DNA of 64,000 nt from Pseudomonas poae (GTDB taxonomy: Bacteria; Pseudomonadota; Gammaproteobacteria; Pseudomonadales; Pseudomonadaceae), in contig CP034537.1 of the NCBI GenBank assembly GCA_004000515.1, forward strand, positions 1,240,001 through 1,304,000, read 5' to 3'. Positions 47,089 through 58,853 of the stretch are shown here, in pieces. The translations under genes were made by a program, and so were the position numbers. The notes under the pieces are model-generated. The model saw only the letters and a program-made list of their open reading frames with translations, ran no database searches and was not told the origin of the DNA. How positions within the stretch are numbered: the first letter of the stretch is position 1; each line of letters opens with the position of its first letter.

Positions 47089-49085
47089 TCAAGGATTCCA
47101 TTGGTTGGAAAGGGCCGGACGCACTGTCTTCAAATCCGGGGAATTTTCCAGGAAGTTATCCGGGTAGTAACCGAAGCTCGTGACACCCTGGCGCTTGAGT
47201 ACACCCATCCATTCAGCCATCTGCTTGCCGTCGATATCTGGCGCGGCCTTGGTGCGCCAGTCTTTGGCTTGCAGTTCAAACACGGTTTTCTGCATCGCAC
47301 CAGGGCGCGCCTTGACCGTGGCCACCAGTTTTTCCAACCAGGCATTGGAAGTCGTGTACTCCTGGCCCTCCATCAGCGGCATGGCCATGGGCGCGGTCCA
47401 GTCGTAGGTCTGGAGGAAGTCATCAAGGTTCTGCGCGAACCAGGCTTCGCTTTGTGGGTTGAGCATCGGCTCGGCGAAGATGTTACGCGCGGTCTGCACC
47501 TGCGGCCCACCAATGGCGCGGACCTTGGCGGTCAGCTCGTTGGTGAAGTCGATCAGGTAACGGCTCTTGAAGCGGGTCCAGCGCTGCATCACCGCTGGGT
47601 CAGCGCGCAGCGCCTGGATGGTGCCCGGCAGGCCGTTGGCAGCATAAGCCTTGAGCGCGGCGGGGCTGGCGTCTTCGAAATCGTTGAGCACCGCATCGTC
47701 GTGGTACAGCACGCCGTCGATGGCATTGTTGCGCGCCAGGTCTTCGTAGATCTCGCCGATGATCTTGCGCACTTGCGGGTCAAACGGCGACAGGCGTTTG
47801 TATTGGTCGGGGTCGAGGCCGATCTTGCCGGTTTCCGGGTCCCAACGTGTCACACGAGGCAGTTTGGGGTCGAGGGCGAAACTGAGCACCGGCATCCAGG
47901 CATACACACTGGCATGCGCTCGGGTGTGCAGTTGCCAGGAAACGCGGTTGAACAGGTCCGCGCGCACAGGCAAATGGCGGTTGGGGAAGTACAGTTCGTG
48001 CACCAGGCCGTCGCCCTTGGGATCGGCGAACGCTTGCAGGAACACAGTGCCCGCGCCCATGTCCACGACCCGTTGGACCAGTTGGTCGAGGTTGCGTGCT
48101 TGTTGCGCCGGGTCCGGGTCGTAGACGTTGTCCAGGTCCACATGCAACACCCGCAGAGGCGCCTGGGTTTGCACCGCCACGATGCTGTTGGCGAAATGTT
48201 CGCCATCCGGGTCGGACGCCACCAGGAAGCGTGGGCTGTTCATCAAGTCATTGGAGCTGTCGAGACCGTCCTCCAGGGTAAGCGCCATCTGGTAGCCCTG
48301 TTCGCCGACGATTGCCAGCGAAGTCCCCTTCGCGGCACCGTACGGCCAGACCCACACGCGAGGTTTCTTGCCGGTGACACTCTGGATCTTGTGGGTGATC
48401 GCCGTTACGTCGGCGCGCATCCGTGCGTCGAATTGCGCTTGGCTTTCATAGCGTCCCGTGGCGGGATCGAAGCGTAGCGACGTCGCCGCCGGCTCCAGGT
48501 TGCCCTGGGGTTGGCCAGGATGCCGGTGTGGCTGGCATCCGTGTGCGCGGCGATTTCCACCAGGCCGGACTGAGACACTTCGCGAATCTGCTGCCAGGTA
48601 AGAAACTCGCCACGCGGCCGCGGTTGTCCGGCAAAGTCCACCGGTTTGTTTTGCGGCGTGTCGATCCAGTAGCCCACGGGCGCCAGCACCGCTGGCCAGT
48701 GATAGGCGCGCAGGATCGGCATCACCCGCGTGTAAAAGCTGGAGTAACCATCGTCGAAGCTGAGCATGATGGCCTTGGGCGGCAACGCTGGCCCGCCGTT
48801 ACGGGCCGCCAGGATCTGGTCGACGCTGACCGCCTGATAGCCGTTCTCCCGTAACCAGGCCAACTGCTCGATCAAGCGCTCGGTGCGCACCGCCACCACA
48901 GCCTGATCGGGGTCGCGATCCTCAACGTCGTGGTAGGCAATGCCCAGGAAATGGTTCTTCGGCCACGGCGCTTCATTAGCCGGTGTCGGCCGCTCGGCGG
49001 GTGGAGTGAATGGCGCGGGTTGCTGGGCACAGGCACTGGCCAGCAATACGCCCAGGATCAACAAGCAACGGCTGAGGACGGTCAT
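47089..49085 (-). CDS. pgaB: PgaB, PNAG N-deacetylase lipoprotein, frameshifted
   Basis: About 665 residues if repaired. Lipobox LLASAC, then a CE4 polysaccharide deacetylase domain ([16 protein letters not shown]; metal-site [21 protein letters not shown]) and a C-terminal GH-like PNAG-binding/hydrolase domain ([35 protein letters not shown]). It partly deacetylates PNAG in the periplasm so that PgaA can export it. One base is missing in GGGG 48507-48510: five G's restore [20 protein letters not shown]. It begins 12 bases after pgaA and ends 2 bases ahead of pgaC. Confidence 0.9.
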
Positions 49086-49097
49086 GGTCAGGCTCTT

Positions 49098-51576
49098 CTA
49101 GAAACGGTAAGTGAGGTCGACGAGCAGACGCAGATCGCGTTCGCGATCACCGTCGTAAGGTCGGCTGATCAGGCTCAGGTTGGCGCCGGCCTCCAGAACA
49201 TCGTTCCAACGATAACGTTGGCCGTAGCCGACCAGACCAATACCACCGGTGGAATAGTCCTGTTGGCTGTAGGTACCCGCACCGATCTGGAACTGCTGAC
49301 TCCACTGGGTCTCGTAGCGGTGATAGAGCACATGGTTGATGTTGATGACGGGCAATACGGTGAAGTCAGACTTCGGGTTGAAGTAGATCGTGTCTTCCTT
49401 GCTATTGCGGCTGGCACCAACTTCCAGGCCCAGGTCCACTTGCACCCGAGGTGAGCTGTAGAGGCCTTCGCGGCCACTGAGCAAGGCTTCGAAACGGTCG
49501 TTGCCATCGCTGAAGTGGGAGGGGCTGAGGGTCAGTTTCCATTCGCGGCTTTCGTTGGCGCGCCAGCGAATAAAACCGCTGCCGCCGTTGGCGGTGATAC
49601 CGGCATTCAGCGCCCGCAGTGGCGTGGTCGACAGGAGGTAGCCGAGGCTACCGCCGTATTGCCAGTTGTCGTTGATATCGCGGGCAATCGACACCGCAGC
49701 GCCTTGCTTGGAACCATCGCCGTAGGAGTGGTTGGAGACCTCGGCTTCCAGCGTCATATCGCGTGTACGCCGTTCTACCCCGACCGTCTGCCAACGGTGC
49801 TGGCCGGTGCCTTCTTCGAAATCGGCGCGGGCATAGCCAGCGCCAGCGAACAGGCGCCAGTCTTCGTCGATGGGCGGCGTATAGATACGGCTTTCAATAC
49901 CCCAGTCGCGACTACCCGACACGGCGCCGGCCTCGTTGTCACTGCCGCCGCCGAAGCTTTTACCGGTGTAAGCCTCCACACGCAGCTCGGCCATGTCGTG
50001 TACATCGCGCAGACGGCTCAGGCGCTGCACTTGGCGGTTGTCCGGGTTGCGCGCCAGCACGTCATCGGTGAGCACGTCGAGCTGGCGCCACTCCTGCAGG
50101 TCCATCGCGGTGTAGGCCTGGCTGACTTCCAGGCCAATGTCACGCGGGGCCTGGGCTTCGGTTTCCTTGAGTACGCCTTCGGCGCGGCGTGGCAAGTCCC
50201 GGGCGCGATACATGTCGGCCTGGGCCAGGCGCAGGCCGACGTTGCCGGGGCCTTGGCCACCAACGCCTCAAGCCCTGCTTCGCTGCCCGGCAGGTCACCG
50301 CCGTAGACGCCGGCCTGGGCCGAGAGTTGCTGCGCGTCCATCCAGGCATCGTTGGGGTTGCCGATGGGCAAGCCCTTGAGTTCGACCCGAGGCTTCTGGC
50401 TGTTGGCGAGGCTGTTGGCGACTTCGCGGGCGTCTTCGCCTTTGTTGCTTTCCTGCAGTGCATAAAACAGTGCGGAGGTATCTTCGACCCGATCATCCGG
50501 CTCGGCATCCGGCGCACTCAACGCTTGGCGATACAGCGGCTCGGCCTTTTCCGGCTGGCGTTGGTCGAGGTACGAAGCGGCCACCCAACGCACGGCATAC
50601 GTGGGCAATTGCACGCCTTCACCCTGGAGGGTTTCGTATTCGCGGATCACTTCTGCGGTGCGCGCCCGAGCCTTGAGGGCACCCAGGCGGTCGATACGCC
50701 AGCGCACCACATCGTCGTGAGCACTGGCGTCGGGTGTCCAGCGAGTGAGCAGTTTGTCGTAGTCCGCCAGCGCGCGGTCGGCGACCACATAGCGTTCTTT
50801 TTCGGAGCGGGTAGCGAACTCGGCCATGCGCACGCGCTCGGCGGCGAGGTCACCTTCCAAGCGGCGCTGAGTCACCGGGTCCAGCAAGCCGGGACGCTTG
50901 GCCGACAGGCGCAGTGCCGGCTCCGGCAAGCGCGCTTTTGCAGGGCGACGATATATTCGCGGGCGACTTCCGGTTTGTCCCCGGCGCGGATGAACGCCTG
51001 GTCGAACTCAAACAGCGCGTCGTACTGCAAGCCTGCACGGGTCAACGCGTAGCCCAGCGCCATGCGTCGATTGGGGTCATCGGGCTTGGCAGCCACCAGC
51101 GCACGGGTGCGTTGCACGGCCTCACTGGCTTGGCCACCGTCGGCCTGCGTGAGGGCCTGGCCCAGTTGCAGGTCGACATTATCGGGTTCACGCACCAACG
51201 CCTGGCGATAGACCTCAGAGGCTTGCGCCCACTGCTTTTGATTGCGGTACGTGCGCGCAACCGTCGCCAGCGCCTGGGTGGTCAGGTTGCGATGCTTGCC
51301 CTGAGCCTCATATACCTTCAGCACCTCGGCATCCTGCCCGGCCCAGCCGGCGATCACGATATGGTCGCTGATCTGGCCAGGGGTCTGGCGTTCGGCAGGT
51401 AGCTGGCGCAGTTGGGTAAGGGCGGGGGTGAAGTTGCCGTTGCGCGCCTGGATAATCAGGGCGTCATAGGCAGGATCTGCCATGGCAAACGCAGGCATCA
51501 GCAGTTGGCCGCATAAGGCTGCACCGATCAGCAATCGCAACCGGCCTGATGCACTGAATGGTAGGTTTAGCAGCAT
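49098..51576 (-). CDS. pgaA: PgaA, PNAG outer-membrane porin, two frameshifts
   Basis: About 826 residues if repaired. A signal peptide (LLIGAALCGQLLMPAFAMA), a long TPR domain (ALTQLRQLPAERQTPGQ; AQASEVYRQALVREPDNVDLQLGQAL; ALFYALQESNKGE) and a C-terminal 16-strand barrel (IESRIYTPPIDEDWRLFAG; terminal LLVDLTYRF). It exports partly deacetylated PNAG. Breaks: T4 50936-50939 (five T's give VALQKARLPEPALRL) and G4 50247-50250 (five G's give AKAPGNVGLRLAQADMYRARDL). The ATG at 51576 is chosen for the signal peptide. First gene of the operon; its ~300-base upstream region shows no gene. Confidence 0.9.
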
Positions 51577-51754
51577 ATCGTGAGCTTCCTTACACACGGA
51601 AAGCTGTAACGATAGGTGGTCCTGAGCAATTTGCATCAGGGTGTCGGCGTCTAGTGACCCGACCTAGCTTTCCTGTACGAACTATCCCCGACGCCTGTAT
51701 CAAAAAGGACAAGTCATAACAATTGTTCAGAATTGACCACGAATCTGAAAAATG

Positions 51755-51847
51755 AATGGGGAGCGGACTTGCCTGCGCTAAGGGGCTACCAGTCGACTGG
51801 AGTGTCGATTGTTTGACCCTTACCGCTGGCAATCCCGCTCCCCCATT
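51755..51847. repeat. Degenerate REP inverted pair
   Basis: AATGGGGAGCGGACTTGCC (51755-51773) faces GGCAATCCCGCTCCCCCATT (51828-51847), an imperfect inverted pair with the REP core. It occupies much of the gap between pgaA and the YdgA-like gene; the remainder, 51577-51754, holds the pga upstream region. Confidence 0.65.
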
Positions 51848-51874
51848 ATTTATTTCTGGGCGATGGCGAAATTC

Positions 51875-53371
51875 TTACTGCGCCTGGCTCACGGCACCGA
51901 CCTTGGCCATGACAAAACCAATGAACTGCTCGACGGTCATCTTCTGGCCGTTGAAGGTCACTTCATTATTGGCGTAATGCAGCTTGGAAACGACGTCGGT
52001 ACCCACCAGTGTTGCCAGTTGTGTGCCAACGGCCAGGCCGCTGACCATCTCGGCAGCCATTTGGGATTGCTGCTCGATGGCTTGAGGATCGGTCAGGCCG
52101 CCGATCTGCGCTTGCAGGGCGGAAACGTCGGCGATCATCGGCTTGGACAGGGTCAGGTTAGCGTCCAGCAGGGCGACCATCTGCTTGCCCAATTCAACCG
52201 GTGGCAGCTCCATGGACGCAGGCTTGGCCAGGTCCAACAGCAGGGTGAACTTGCTTTCACCGTGAGTGGTTTTCAGCGACAGGTTTTCCACCGCCACTTG
52301 TGGCTTGGCGGCCAGTACCTGGTTGACGTTGGCTTCGGCCAAGGCTTGCTCGGCGTCGGTCAGTTGCAGCTCGGGAACCGGCTGGTCGGCGGCGGCAGCG
52401 GCTTGTACCGGTTGCATCTTGTCTTGATACAGCTTGGTCAGCACCAGCATCGCCGGGATATCGACGTTCTTCATGCTCAGGGCCATGGCTGCCGAACCAA
52501 CGGGTTTGCCCTGGTAACCGATCTCGTCGATCTTGTAGTCGACACGGCCGGCCAGGTTGTTGTCTTTGGTTTCGCTGGTGTCTTTTTGCTCAAAGCCCTT
52601 GAGGGTCAGCACGGCTTTCTGTGGGCCGAAGGTCACCTTGGTGTCGGTCAGCTCGACGGTGTTCTGCCCGGTGTAGAAACCAAAGGAGGACTTCTCCAGG
52701 TTGCTCGCCACAGTCAGGCCGGCCAGTTCGGCTTCGAACGGTTCGCCATTGGCATCGATCACGGCGACCTTGAGGCTGTTCATGTAGCCATCAAGCTTGA
52801 CCTTCTGGCCTTCGGCGGTGCTGTCGTAGTCCAGGTTGGCGCCGGAGAAGCTCACCGACGACTTGTCGTCCTTGAGCTCCAGGGGCAGCAATTCGACGTT
52901 GCCCGTCACCGAGCGGTTGTAGCCAATATTGGCCACGCCCTTGAGCGGCGACACGTCTTTGCTGGCGGCGAACCATTTTTCGGTGGTGGCGTTCTTTTCC
53001 AGCGCGTAGTGACTGGTGGCCATGACCGGCAACCATTTCAGCGACACCAGGCGCGAGAACGGCAGCGGGCCGTGCTCGATGTGGTCGACGAACAGCAACT
53101 CGGGGTTAGGGTTCTCTTCACCGAACACCGAACCTTGCCCCTTCAGGCGGTAATGCGCGGTGCTGCTGAACAGGCCACGGTCCAGGGACACCAGCTCCAG
53201 CGTCGCAGTGCCATCGACGCCGGCCATGGAGGTCTGCAGTTCCTTGTTGGCGTTCTGGATCGCGGTTTGCAGTACCGGCTCCAGTTGTTTACCGGTGTAC
53301 CAGGCGCCGCCTGCACTGACGACGCCAACGGCGACAACGAAACCCAAAAGAACAACTGCTGGCTTATTCAT
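51875..53371 (-). CDS. YdgA/DUF945 family protein
   Basis: A 498-residue protein with an N-terminal signal-anchor (VVLLGFVVAVGVVSAGGAWYTG) and a long repetitive beta domain: AGVDGTATLELVSLDRGLFSSTAHY near the start, internal GLTVASNLEKSSFGFYTGQN, and a C-terminal LHYANNEVTFNGQKMTVEQFI. This matches the DUF945/YdgA family of periplasmic proteins of unknown function, seen widely in gammaproteobacteria. It is probably held in the inner membrane with the bulk in the periplasm. Single gene; no operon partner evident. Confidence 0.85.
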   Translation of the reverse strand: MNKPAVVLLGFVVAVGVVSAGGAWYTGKQLEPVLQTAIQNANKELQTSMAGVDGTATLELVSLDRGLFSSTAHYRLKGQGSVFGEENPNPELLFVDHIEHGPLPFSRLVSLKWLPVMATSHYALEKNATTEKWFAASKDVSPLKGVANIGYNRSVTGNVELLPLELKDDKSSVSFSGANLDYDSTAEGQKVKLDGYMNSLKVAVIDANGEPFEAELAGLTVASNLEKSSFGFYTGQNTVELTDTKVTFGPQKAVLTLKGFEQKDTSETKDNNLAGRVDYKIDEIGYQGKPVGSAAMALSMKNVDIPAMLVLTKLYQDKMQPVQAAAAADQPVPELQLTDAEQALAEANVNQVLAAKPQVAVENLSLKTTHGESKFTLLLDLAKPASMELPPVELGKQMVALLDANLTLSKPMIADVSALQAQIGGLTDPQAIEQQSQMAAEMVSGLAVGTQLATLVGTDVVSKLHYANNEVTFNGQKMTVEQFIGFVMAKVGAVSQAQ

Positions 53372-53518
53372 GAAGTGACCTGATCAAATCCTGTGAGAAG
53401 TGGGCTGTCTTCCTTGAACCCGTGTGGGTTGGCTCAAGCCCGCCGAAAACGGGGGAAGATTAGCACTGGCGGCCGCGAACGGCCCAGTTTTCTCAGAGGG
53501 GTCAGGCCAGCAGATGGT

Positions 53519-54164
53519 TCACCCGGCCGTTAAGGAATACTCCTGGTCGATCTCGTCCAACTGGTGGTCGAAGCTCTTCAAGCGCGCCGTCCAGGTGTAC
53601 ACCAACACCTCAAACTCGCGGTGTATCACGGCGTTGCCCGGCGTGTCGGCCTTGGGGTCGCAGAAGTCCAGTTGGTAGCGCTCACGGGCCATTTGCGTGG
53701 CGACGTCAGACAATTCCCGCGCGTTATTCAGCCAGTGCCTACCGTCGGCGACTTGTTGGTCCAGGGCGACGCATTGTTTTTTGAGGGCTTCGAGGCTTTT
53801 TTTCCAGCGGGGTGCCGGTCAGCTCGCCCATCACTTCCTGAAAGGTGCGCCCAGGTTGCCAGTAGCTGCCCCAGAAATAGCGGTCGAACACGGTTTCGAC
53901 ACGGCGCAGCGCGACCTTGGTGTCCCAGATCGCCACGCGAGTCTTGCCCTGTTCGAGCAGTCTTCGCTTCACCCGTTGGTTTTGGTAGGAAGCCCAGGCG
54001 ACCACGCCAATCGACAAGGTGCCGATCACCAGGCAGGCGCTGTCGAGAAACACCATGGCCTTGTCAATTTGATGGGCGAGCATGACGCCGTAGAAATAAG
54101 CAGCCGATAACAACACCAGTGCGAAGAACACGCACCAGAAAGCGGGAGCATAAGGGTTTTTCAT
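53519..54164 (-). CDS. Two-helix membrane protein with helical cytosolic domain, frameshifted
   Basis: About 214 residues if repaired. Two N-terminal membrane helices (FWCVFFALVLLSAAYFYG; AMVFLDSACLVIGTLSIGVVAWA), then a basic-acidic helical region (TKVALRRVETVFDRYFW; LEALKKQCVALDQQVADGRHW; SFDHQLDEIDQEYSL). One extra base in the T7 run 53797-53803 breaks the frame; with six, TPLEKSLEALKKQC joins. Family not recognised. It stands alone downstream of the efflux operon, about 80 bases beyond the outer-membrane gene. The start at 54164 (MKNPYAPAF) is chosen over one seven codons earlier. Confidence 0.72.
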
Positions 54165-54245
54165 TATTGGAATCCCCATGAGCAAACGCGAGCTATGACC
54201 TGCGGGTCATCACGGAGACCCGCCTGTCAAAGCATAGCTATTTGC

Positions 54246-55687
54246 TCAGGGTTTGCTGACCGGTGCAGCGTGCGTTCGTCCGCTTTCCCAGCCGCCGCCA
54301 AGGGCCAGGAACAAGTCGATCTGGCTCATGGCAACCTGGGTGTTGGCCGCCGCCAGTTGCGCCCGTACGTCGGTGTAGGTGCGGGTGGCTTGCAGGTCGG
54401 CCAGGAACGACGCGCGGCCGGCCTGGAAGAAGCGATGGGTCTGCCCCGCCGCTTCCTTGGCCGACTCGCCGGCTTCGCTGAGGGCGTCGCGACGTTGCAG
54501 TTGCGCGGTGTATTGCGCCAGGCCCGTCTGGGTTTCACGGATGGCGTTGAGCACGACGCCGTCGAAGTGCGCCAGGGCGCCCTGGGTCGCGGCTTCGGCT
54601 TCGTGGATGCGGGCGCGGGCGCCATTGGTCGGTACCGACCAACTGATCAGCGGGCCAAAGCCCCAACGGTTGGTCGGTGCGGTCCCCAGGTCATCCAGGA
54701 TACCCACGGTGCCGATCGTGGCGCCGATGCTGATGTCTGGGTACAACGCGCCGGTGGCCACGCCGATGCGCGCGGTGGCAGCCGCCAACTGGCGCTCAGC
54801 CTGGCGCACATCGGGACGACGCTTGAGCAGCGCAGCACCGTCGCCCACCGGCAACAACTGGGCGATGTGCGGCAGTTCTGCGCAGTGCCGGTGCCTGCCG
54901 GCAACTGGTCTACTGGCTTGGCCAGCAGCATCGACAGGCGGAACAAACCGGCCTGGCGCGCCGCTTCGTAGCGCGGCATGTCGGCGCGCAAGGATTTGTA
55001 TTGGGTTTGCGAACGGGTCACCTGGGTTTCATCGCCGCGCCCGGCATCACGCAGGCGTTGGGTTAGCTCGGTGCTCTGGCGTTGCAGGTCCAGGGATTCG
55101 TTGGCGATGGCCAGCTCTTCGTTGGCCGCACACACCTGGGTGTAGGAACGCACCACATCTGCCACCAGGGTGATACGGGCGATATCGGCGGCGGCTTGCG
55201 CGGCGTCGGCACTGGCCTGGGCGCTTTCAATGCCGCGTTGCAAGGTGCCCCACAGGTCGAACTGATACGAGGTACTGATGCCGACACTGCCGATATTGGC
55301 CACCGGGACTTTTTCCGTCAGCAAAAACGCTTCACCGGACTCCTGCAGGCGCTGCGCCTCGGCCTTGACGCCGGCATTCCAGCCGCCGGCGGACTCAGCT
55401 TGCTGCACCTGATAGCGCGAGCGCTGCAGGTTGGCGGCTGCCACGCGCAGGTCGGTATTGGACGCCATGGCCTGGCGCACCAGTTCATCCAGGCGTCGGT
55501 CGTTGTAAAGCTTCCACCAATCCGCCGGAACCGGCGCCGACACCACGTTGCTGCCCTCGCCCGCGATCTGCCCTTGCAGGTCGCCACGTTTGACGGCGGC
55601 TTCATCCGGCAACGTGTAGTCCGGCCCGACCATTTGGCAGGCCGACAGCAACAACCCTAGCGCAGCGGTTGCCAGGAGCCGATTCAT
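54246..55687 (-). CDS. NodT-family outer-membrane efflux protein, frameshifted
   Basis: About 480 residues if repaired. A lipobox-bearing signal (LLLSACQMVGPDY) opens the NodT/OprM-type lipoprotein; two OEP repeats follow (DLRVAAANLQRSRYQVQQAES; ADAAQAAADIARITLVADV; RRPDVRQAERQLAAATARIGVATG; LADLQATRTYTDVRAQLAAANTQ). It forms the outer-membrane exit duct. GG at 54890-54891 lacks one base: a third G gives PAGTRHCAELPHIAQLLPVGDG. The gene overlaps the HlyD gene by ATGA, so it belongs to the MarR-FUSC efflux operon. Confidence 0.9.
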
Positions 55688-56574
55688 GGCTTGTCTCCGT
55701 CTTTCACCTTGTCGCCGATGATCGACACCGTCGCGGTACGCCCGGCGATCATGCGAAAGTCTGCCGGCACATCATCAAAGGCGATGCGCACCGGAATCCG
55801 CTGGGCCAGGCGCACCCAGCTGAACGCCGGGTTGACGTTGGGCAGCAGGTTGGAGCCGCTGGTGCGGTCGCGGTCTTCGATGCCGGCGACGATGCTCTGC
55901 ACATGACCGCGCAGACGGGCGTTGTCGCCGATCACGCGGATATCCACTGCCATGCCAACGTGAATGCCGTCGAGCTTGGTCTCTTCGAAATAGCCGTCGA
56001 TGTGGAAGGAATTGCTGTCCACCACCGACAACACCGGGCGCCCGGCGGTGACGAACTCCTGGTTACGCGGCGCGCGGTCATTGACGTAGCCGTCCACCGG
56101 GCTGCGGATCACCGAACGATCCAGGTTGAGCTGGGCCGAATCCACCGTTACCTGCGCTTCGGCCAGGGCCGATTGGGCGCGGGCCACGCGGGACTGGCTT
56201 TCTTCCAGTTGCTCACTGGGCACCAGGTTGCCGAGGCCACGGTTACGCTTGTACTCGCGGTTGGCCTGGGCCAGGGTTTCCTGGCGGTCAGCCACGGCGG
56301 CCTGGGCTTGGCGCAGGGCCAGCTTGAAGCGGTCCTGGTCGACGGCGAACAGCACCTGGCCCTTGGTCACCAATTGGTTGTCGCGCACGTCCACTTGCTG
56401 GATCAAGCCGGACACGTCCGGGGCGATCTGCACGATGTCGGCACGGATGTGCCCGTCACGGGTCCAGGGCGCAAACATGTAGTACATGACCATGCGCCAT
56501 ACAACGACGACCGCGAAACTCACGATCAATAACGTCAGGACTACACGGCCGATGGTCAAAAAAGGTTTTTTCAT
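55684..56574 (-). CDS. HlyD/EmrA-type membrane fusion protein (AaeA-like)
   Basis: A 296-residue periplasmic adaptor. One N-terminal helix (GRVVLTLLIVSFAVVVVWRMVMYY), then APWTRDGHIRADIVQIAPDVSGLI, a helical hairpin (LALRQAQAAVADRQETLAQANREY), lipoyl/beta-barrel segments (VIRSPVDGYVNDRAPRNQEFV; VDSNSFHIDGYFEETKLDGI). It links the FUSC inner-membrane protein to the outer duct. The ATG at 56574 (MKKPFLTIGRV) is chosen because it overlaps the DUF1656 stop and gives the family start. Substrate probably aromatic acids, as for AaeAB; inference. Confidence 0.9.
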   Translation of the reverse strand: MKKPFLTIGRVVLTLLIVSFAVVVVWRMVMYYMFAPWTRDGHIRADIVQIAPDVSGLIQQVDVRDNQLVTKGQVLFAVDQDRFKLALRQAQAAVADRQETLAQANREYKRNRGLGNLVPSEQLEESQSRVARAQSALAEAQVTVDSAQLNLDRSVIRSPVDGYVNDRAPRNQEFVTAGRPVLSVVDSNSFHIDGYFEETKLDGIHVGMAVDIRVIGDNARLRGHVQSIVAGIEDRDRTSGSNLLPNVNPAFSWVRLAQRIPVRIAFDDVPADFRMIAGRTATVSIIGDKVKDGDKP

Positions 56575-56779
56575 GTCATCAGGTATCGACTGAGTGAGTC
56601 CACCGCGCCCAGCAACAGCGCGTAGAGCCCCACGTTGAACAATGCCCGGTGCCAGACCAGGCGATAGAAGTGGAGGCGGGTCAACAGCCCGTGCACCACC
56701 AGGAACAACAAGTACGTAATGCCCATCAGCACCAGCAGCGTGGGCAGGAACACCCGCTGATATCCAGATCACCGATCAT
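56571..56779 (-). CDS. DUF1656 small membrane protein, frameshifted at the start
   Basis: About 69 residues if repaired: two helices (FLPTLLVLMGITYLLFLVVHGL; FNVGLYALLLGAVDSL), the DUF1656 pattern, nearly always between a FUSC and an HlyD gene. As written the ATG at 56779 reads MIGDLDIS and then runs out of frame; one extra base at CCC 56753-56755 would give DISGVFLPTLL. ATGA overlaps bind it to the FUSC stop and the HlyD start. Confidence 0.85.
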
Positions 56780-58853
56780 AAAGGCGCTCCATCGGGTAGC
56801 GGCGCTTCCATCTCGGTGCCGCCAATGAATTCCACACCCGGCAACAACGCCAGGCGCAGGCCAGCCAGCGCGTGCAGCAAGTGCACACGGGTGTCGTCTT
56901 CGTCTTGCAGGCCCTGGCCGTTGAGGGCGCGGCGCGTGCGGTCGAGGGTCATCAGCAGACCGCTCGGCGCCGGCAAGCGTTCACCGGCCTTCAGGCAAGC
57001 CTTGAAGTAACCGCCCACGCCTTCGACCACCTGGTTGAGCAACACCCGTGGCACGCCAAGGATGCGTGGCGAATAGGCCAGCAGGTCGAGCAGGTTCAGC
57101 GCCACGCGCAGGTCACGCAGGGCGATGCCGGTGTCCTGGTTGGTCAGCGCCAGGCGCGGCAGATGCTGCATCAGGCGGTCGAGCATTTGCGCGGCCATGT
57201 GCCGGTGCTCGGCGAGGGTGGCGGGCTCGGTCATGCCGACGATGTCGCGCCAGCTGAAACGGGTCAGGCGCTTGGCCGCCAGTTCCGCACCGAAAGGCCG
57301 TGCGATCAGCGTCCAGACAAAGGCGAACAACAGCCCCACCGGCCCGGCGAGGTTAACGTTGGTGAAGTTGAGAAAGTCCGCGTCATAGGCGCCCTGAATG
57401 CTGATGAAGGACGAGGTGTTCACCAGCGTCAGCAACATGCCCAAGTAGAAACGCGGCTGAACCGTGAGTGTGCCAATGCAGATAAACGGCACGGCAAACG
57501 CCAGCACCAACATCGGGAAATCGTGCAGGTTGGGCAGTACCAGAAACAAGTAGAGGCTGGCGAACAGCACCGACATGGCGGTCCAGAAAAAGAACCGGTA
57601 GATCTGCGGCGCCGGGTCGTCCATCGAGGCGAAGAAGCTGCAGGCCACGGCGGCCAGGATCACTGCACTGCCGCCGTCGGTCCAACCCAACAAGATCCAC
57701 AGCACCGAGGCGACGATGATCGCGCTGACGGTGGAAAACGCCGAGTAGAACATCAGGCCACGGTCGAGGAACGGCGTGAGCCTTCCCAGGCGCCAATGGC
57801 GATAGACGGCGCGCCAGGTGTCCTGGCTTTCACATTCGATGGCGGCTTGCAGGCTGCGGCAGTCCTGCCACAGGTCGATCCACTCGGCCAGGCGGTACAG
57901 GGCGTTGGAGAACAACAGCGTGTGCCGGTCGTCCAGCGTTTCGCCCGTGGGTTGCAGGGCGTCGACCTGATCACGCAGGGCGCGCCAGCTGTCCAGCGAG
58001 GCGTTTTTCTGACTGCTCTCCAGCCACTCATTGGCCGCTTGCAGCAACGGCGTGAGTTTCTCCAGGAACTGCGGCGCACGGTGTTCGACGGCGTACAGCG
58101 CATCATCGAGTTCTTCCACCACCGGCAACAGGTGAATCATGCGCCCACGCAGTTCCTTGGTGTTGCGTACCGTCTGCGGCCGAGCGCCTTCGTGGGGCAA
58201 TTGGCCGATCATCAATTCCAGGGTGTTGAACGTGGCAACCATGCCGCCGCGCAGGTTGCTGACTTCTTCCGGGTTCACGTTGCGCGTCAGGAAGCGCTGG
58301 CTGTAGACCTGGGCGTCGGCAAACCACTTGGCCACCGAACCATCGAACACAGGCATCAGTCGGCGCGGCCAGAACATCGCCCCCACCACCGCTGCCACCG
58401 CGATACCGAGGAAAATTTCTTCGGTACGCGCCTCGGCCACATCCCACACCGCCAAGGGGTTATCCACCACCGGCAGAGCGATCAGCGGCAAGGTGTAGCC
58501 GGCCAGCATCAGGGCGTAGTTGTTCGCGGTGCGCAGGTGCATGGAAAGGAACAGCAAAATCCCCGTCCACAGCGCAATCACCACCACCAGCACATACGGC
58601 GACTGCACAAACATCGGCACAAAAAACACCGCTGCCGCCGCCCCCATGAAGGTGCCGATGGCGCGGTACAGCGCCTTGGAACTGGTAGGGCCGACAAACG
58701 GACTGGAGACGATGTACACCGTGGCCATCGCCCAATACGGACGCGGCATTTGCATGAGCATGGCGATGTACAGCGCGATCATCGAGGCGGCGAAGGTACG
58801 CACGCCGTAGAACCAGTCGCGGGCGGGTGGAAAGCCGGCAAAAATCCGTTCAA
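56776..58853 (-). CDS. FUSC-family inner-membrane transporter (AaeB-like)
   Basis: About 690 residues with two blocks of about five helices (FAASMIALYIAMLMQMPRPYWAMATVYIVSS; GGSAVILAAVACSFFASMDDPAPQIYRFFFW) around a soluble middle, as in AaeB and fusaric-acid efflux proteins. The likely start is TTG 58853 overlapping the MarR stop, giving MNGFFAGFPPARDWFYGV if one A is restored to the A5 run 58840-58844; as written the frame continues upstream without a conserved start. It is the inner-membrane engine of the efflux operon, probably for aromatic or weak-acid compounds (inference). Confidence 0.88.

Noticed and set aside
51809..53383. A 524-codon plus-strand frame opposite the YdgA-like gene
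   Set aside because: Antisense shadow; the minus strand has a signal-anchor and DUF945 features.
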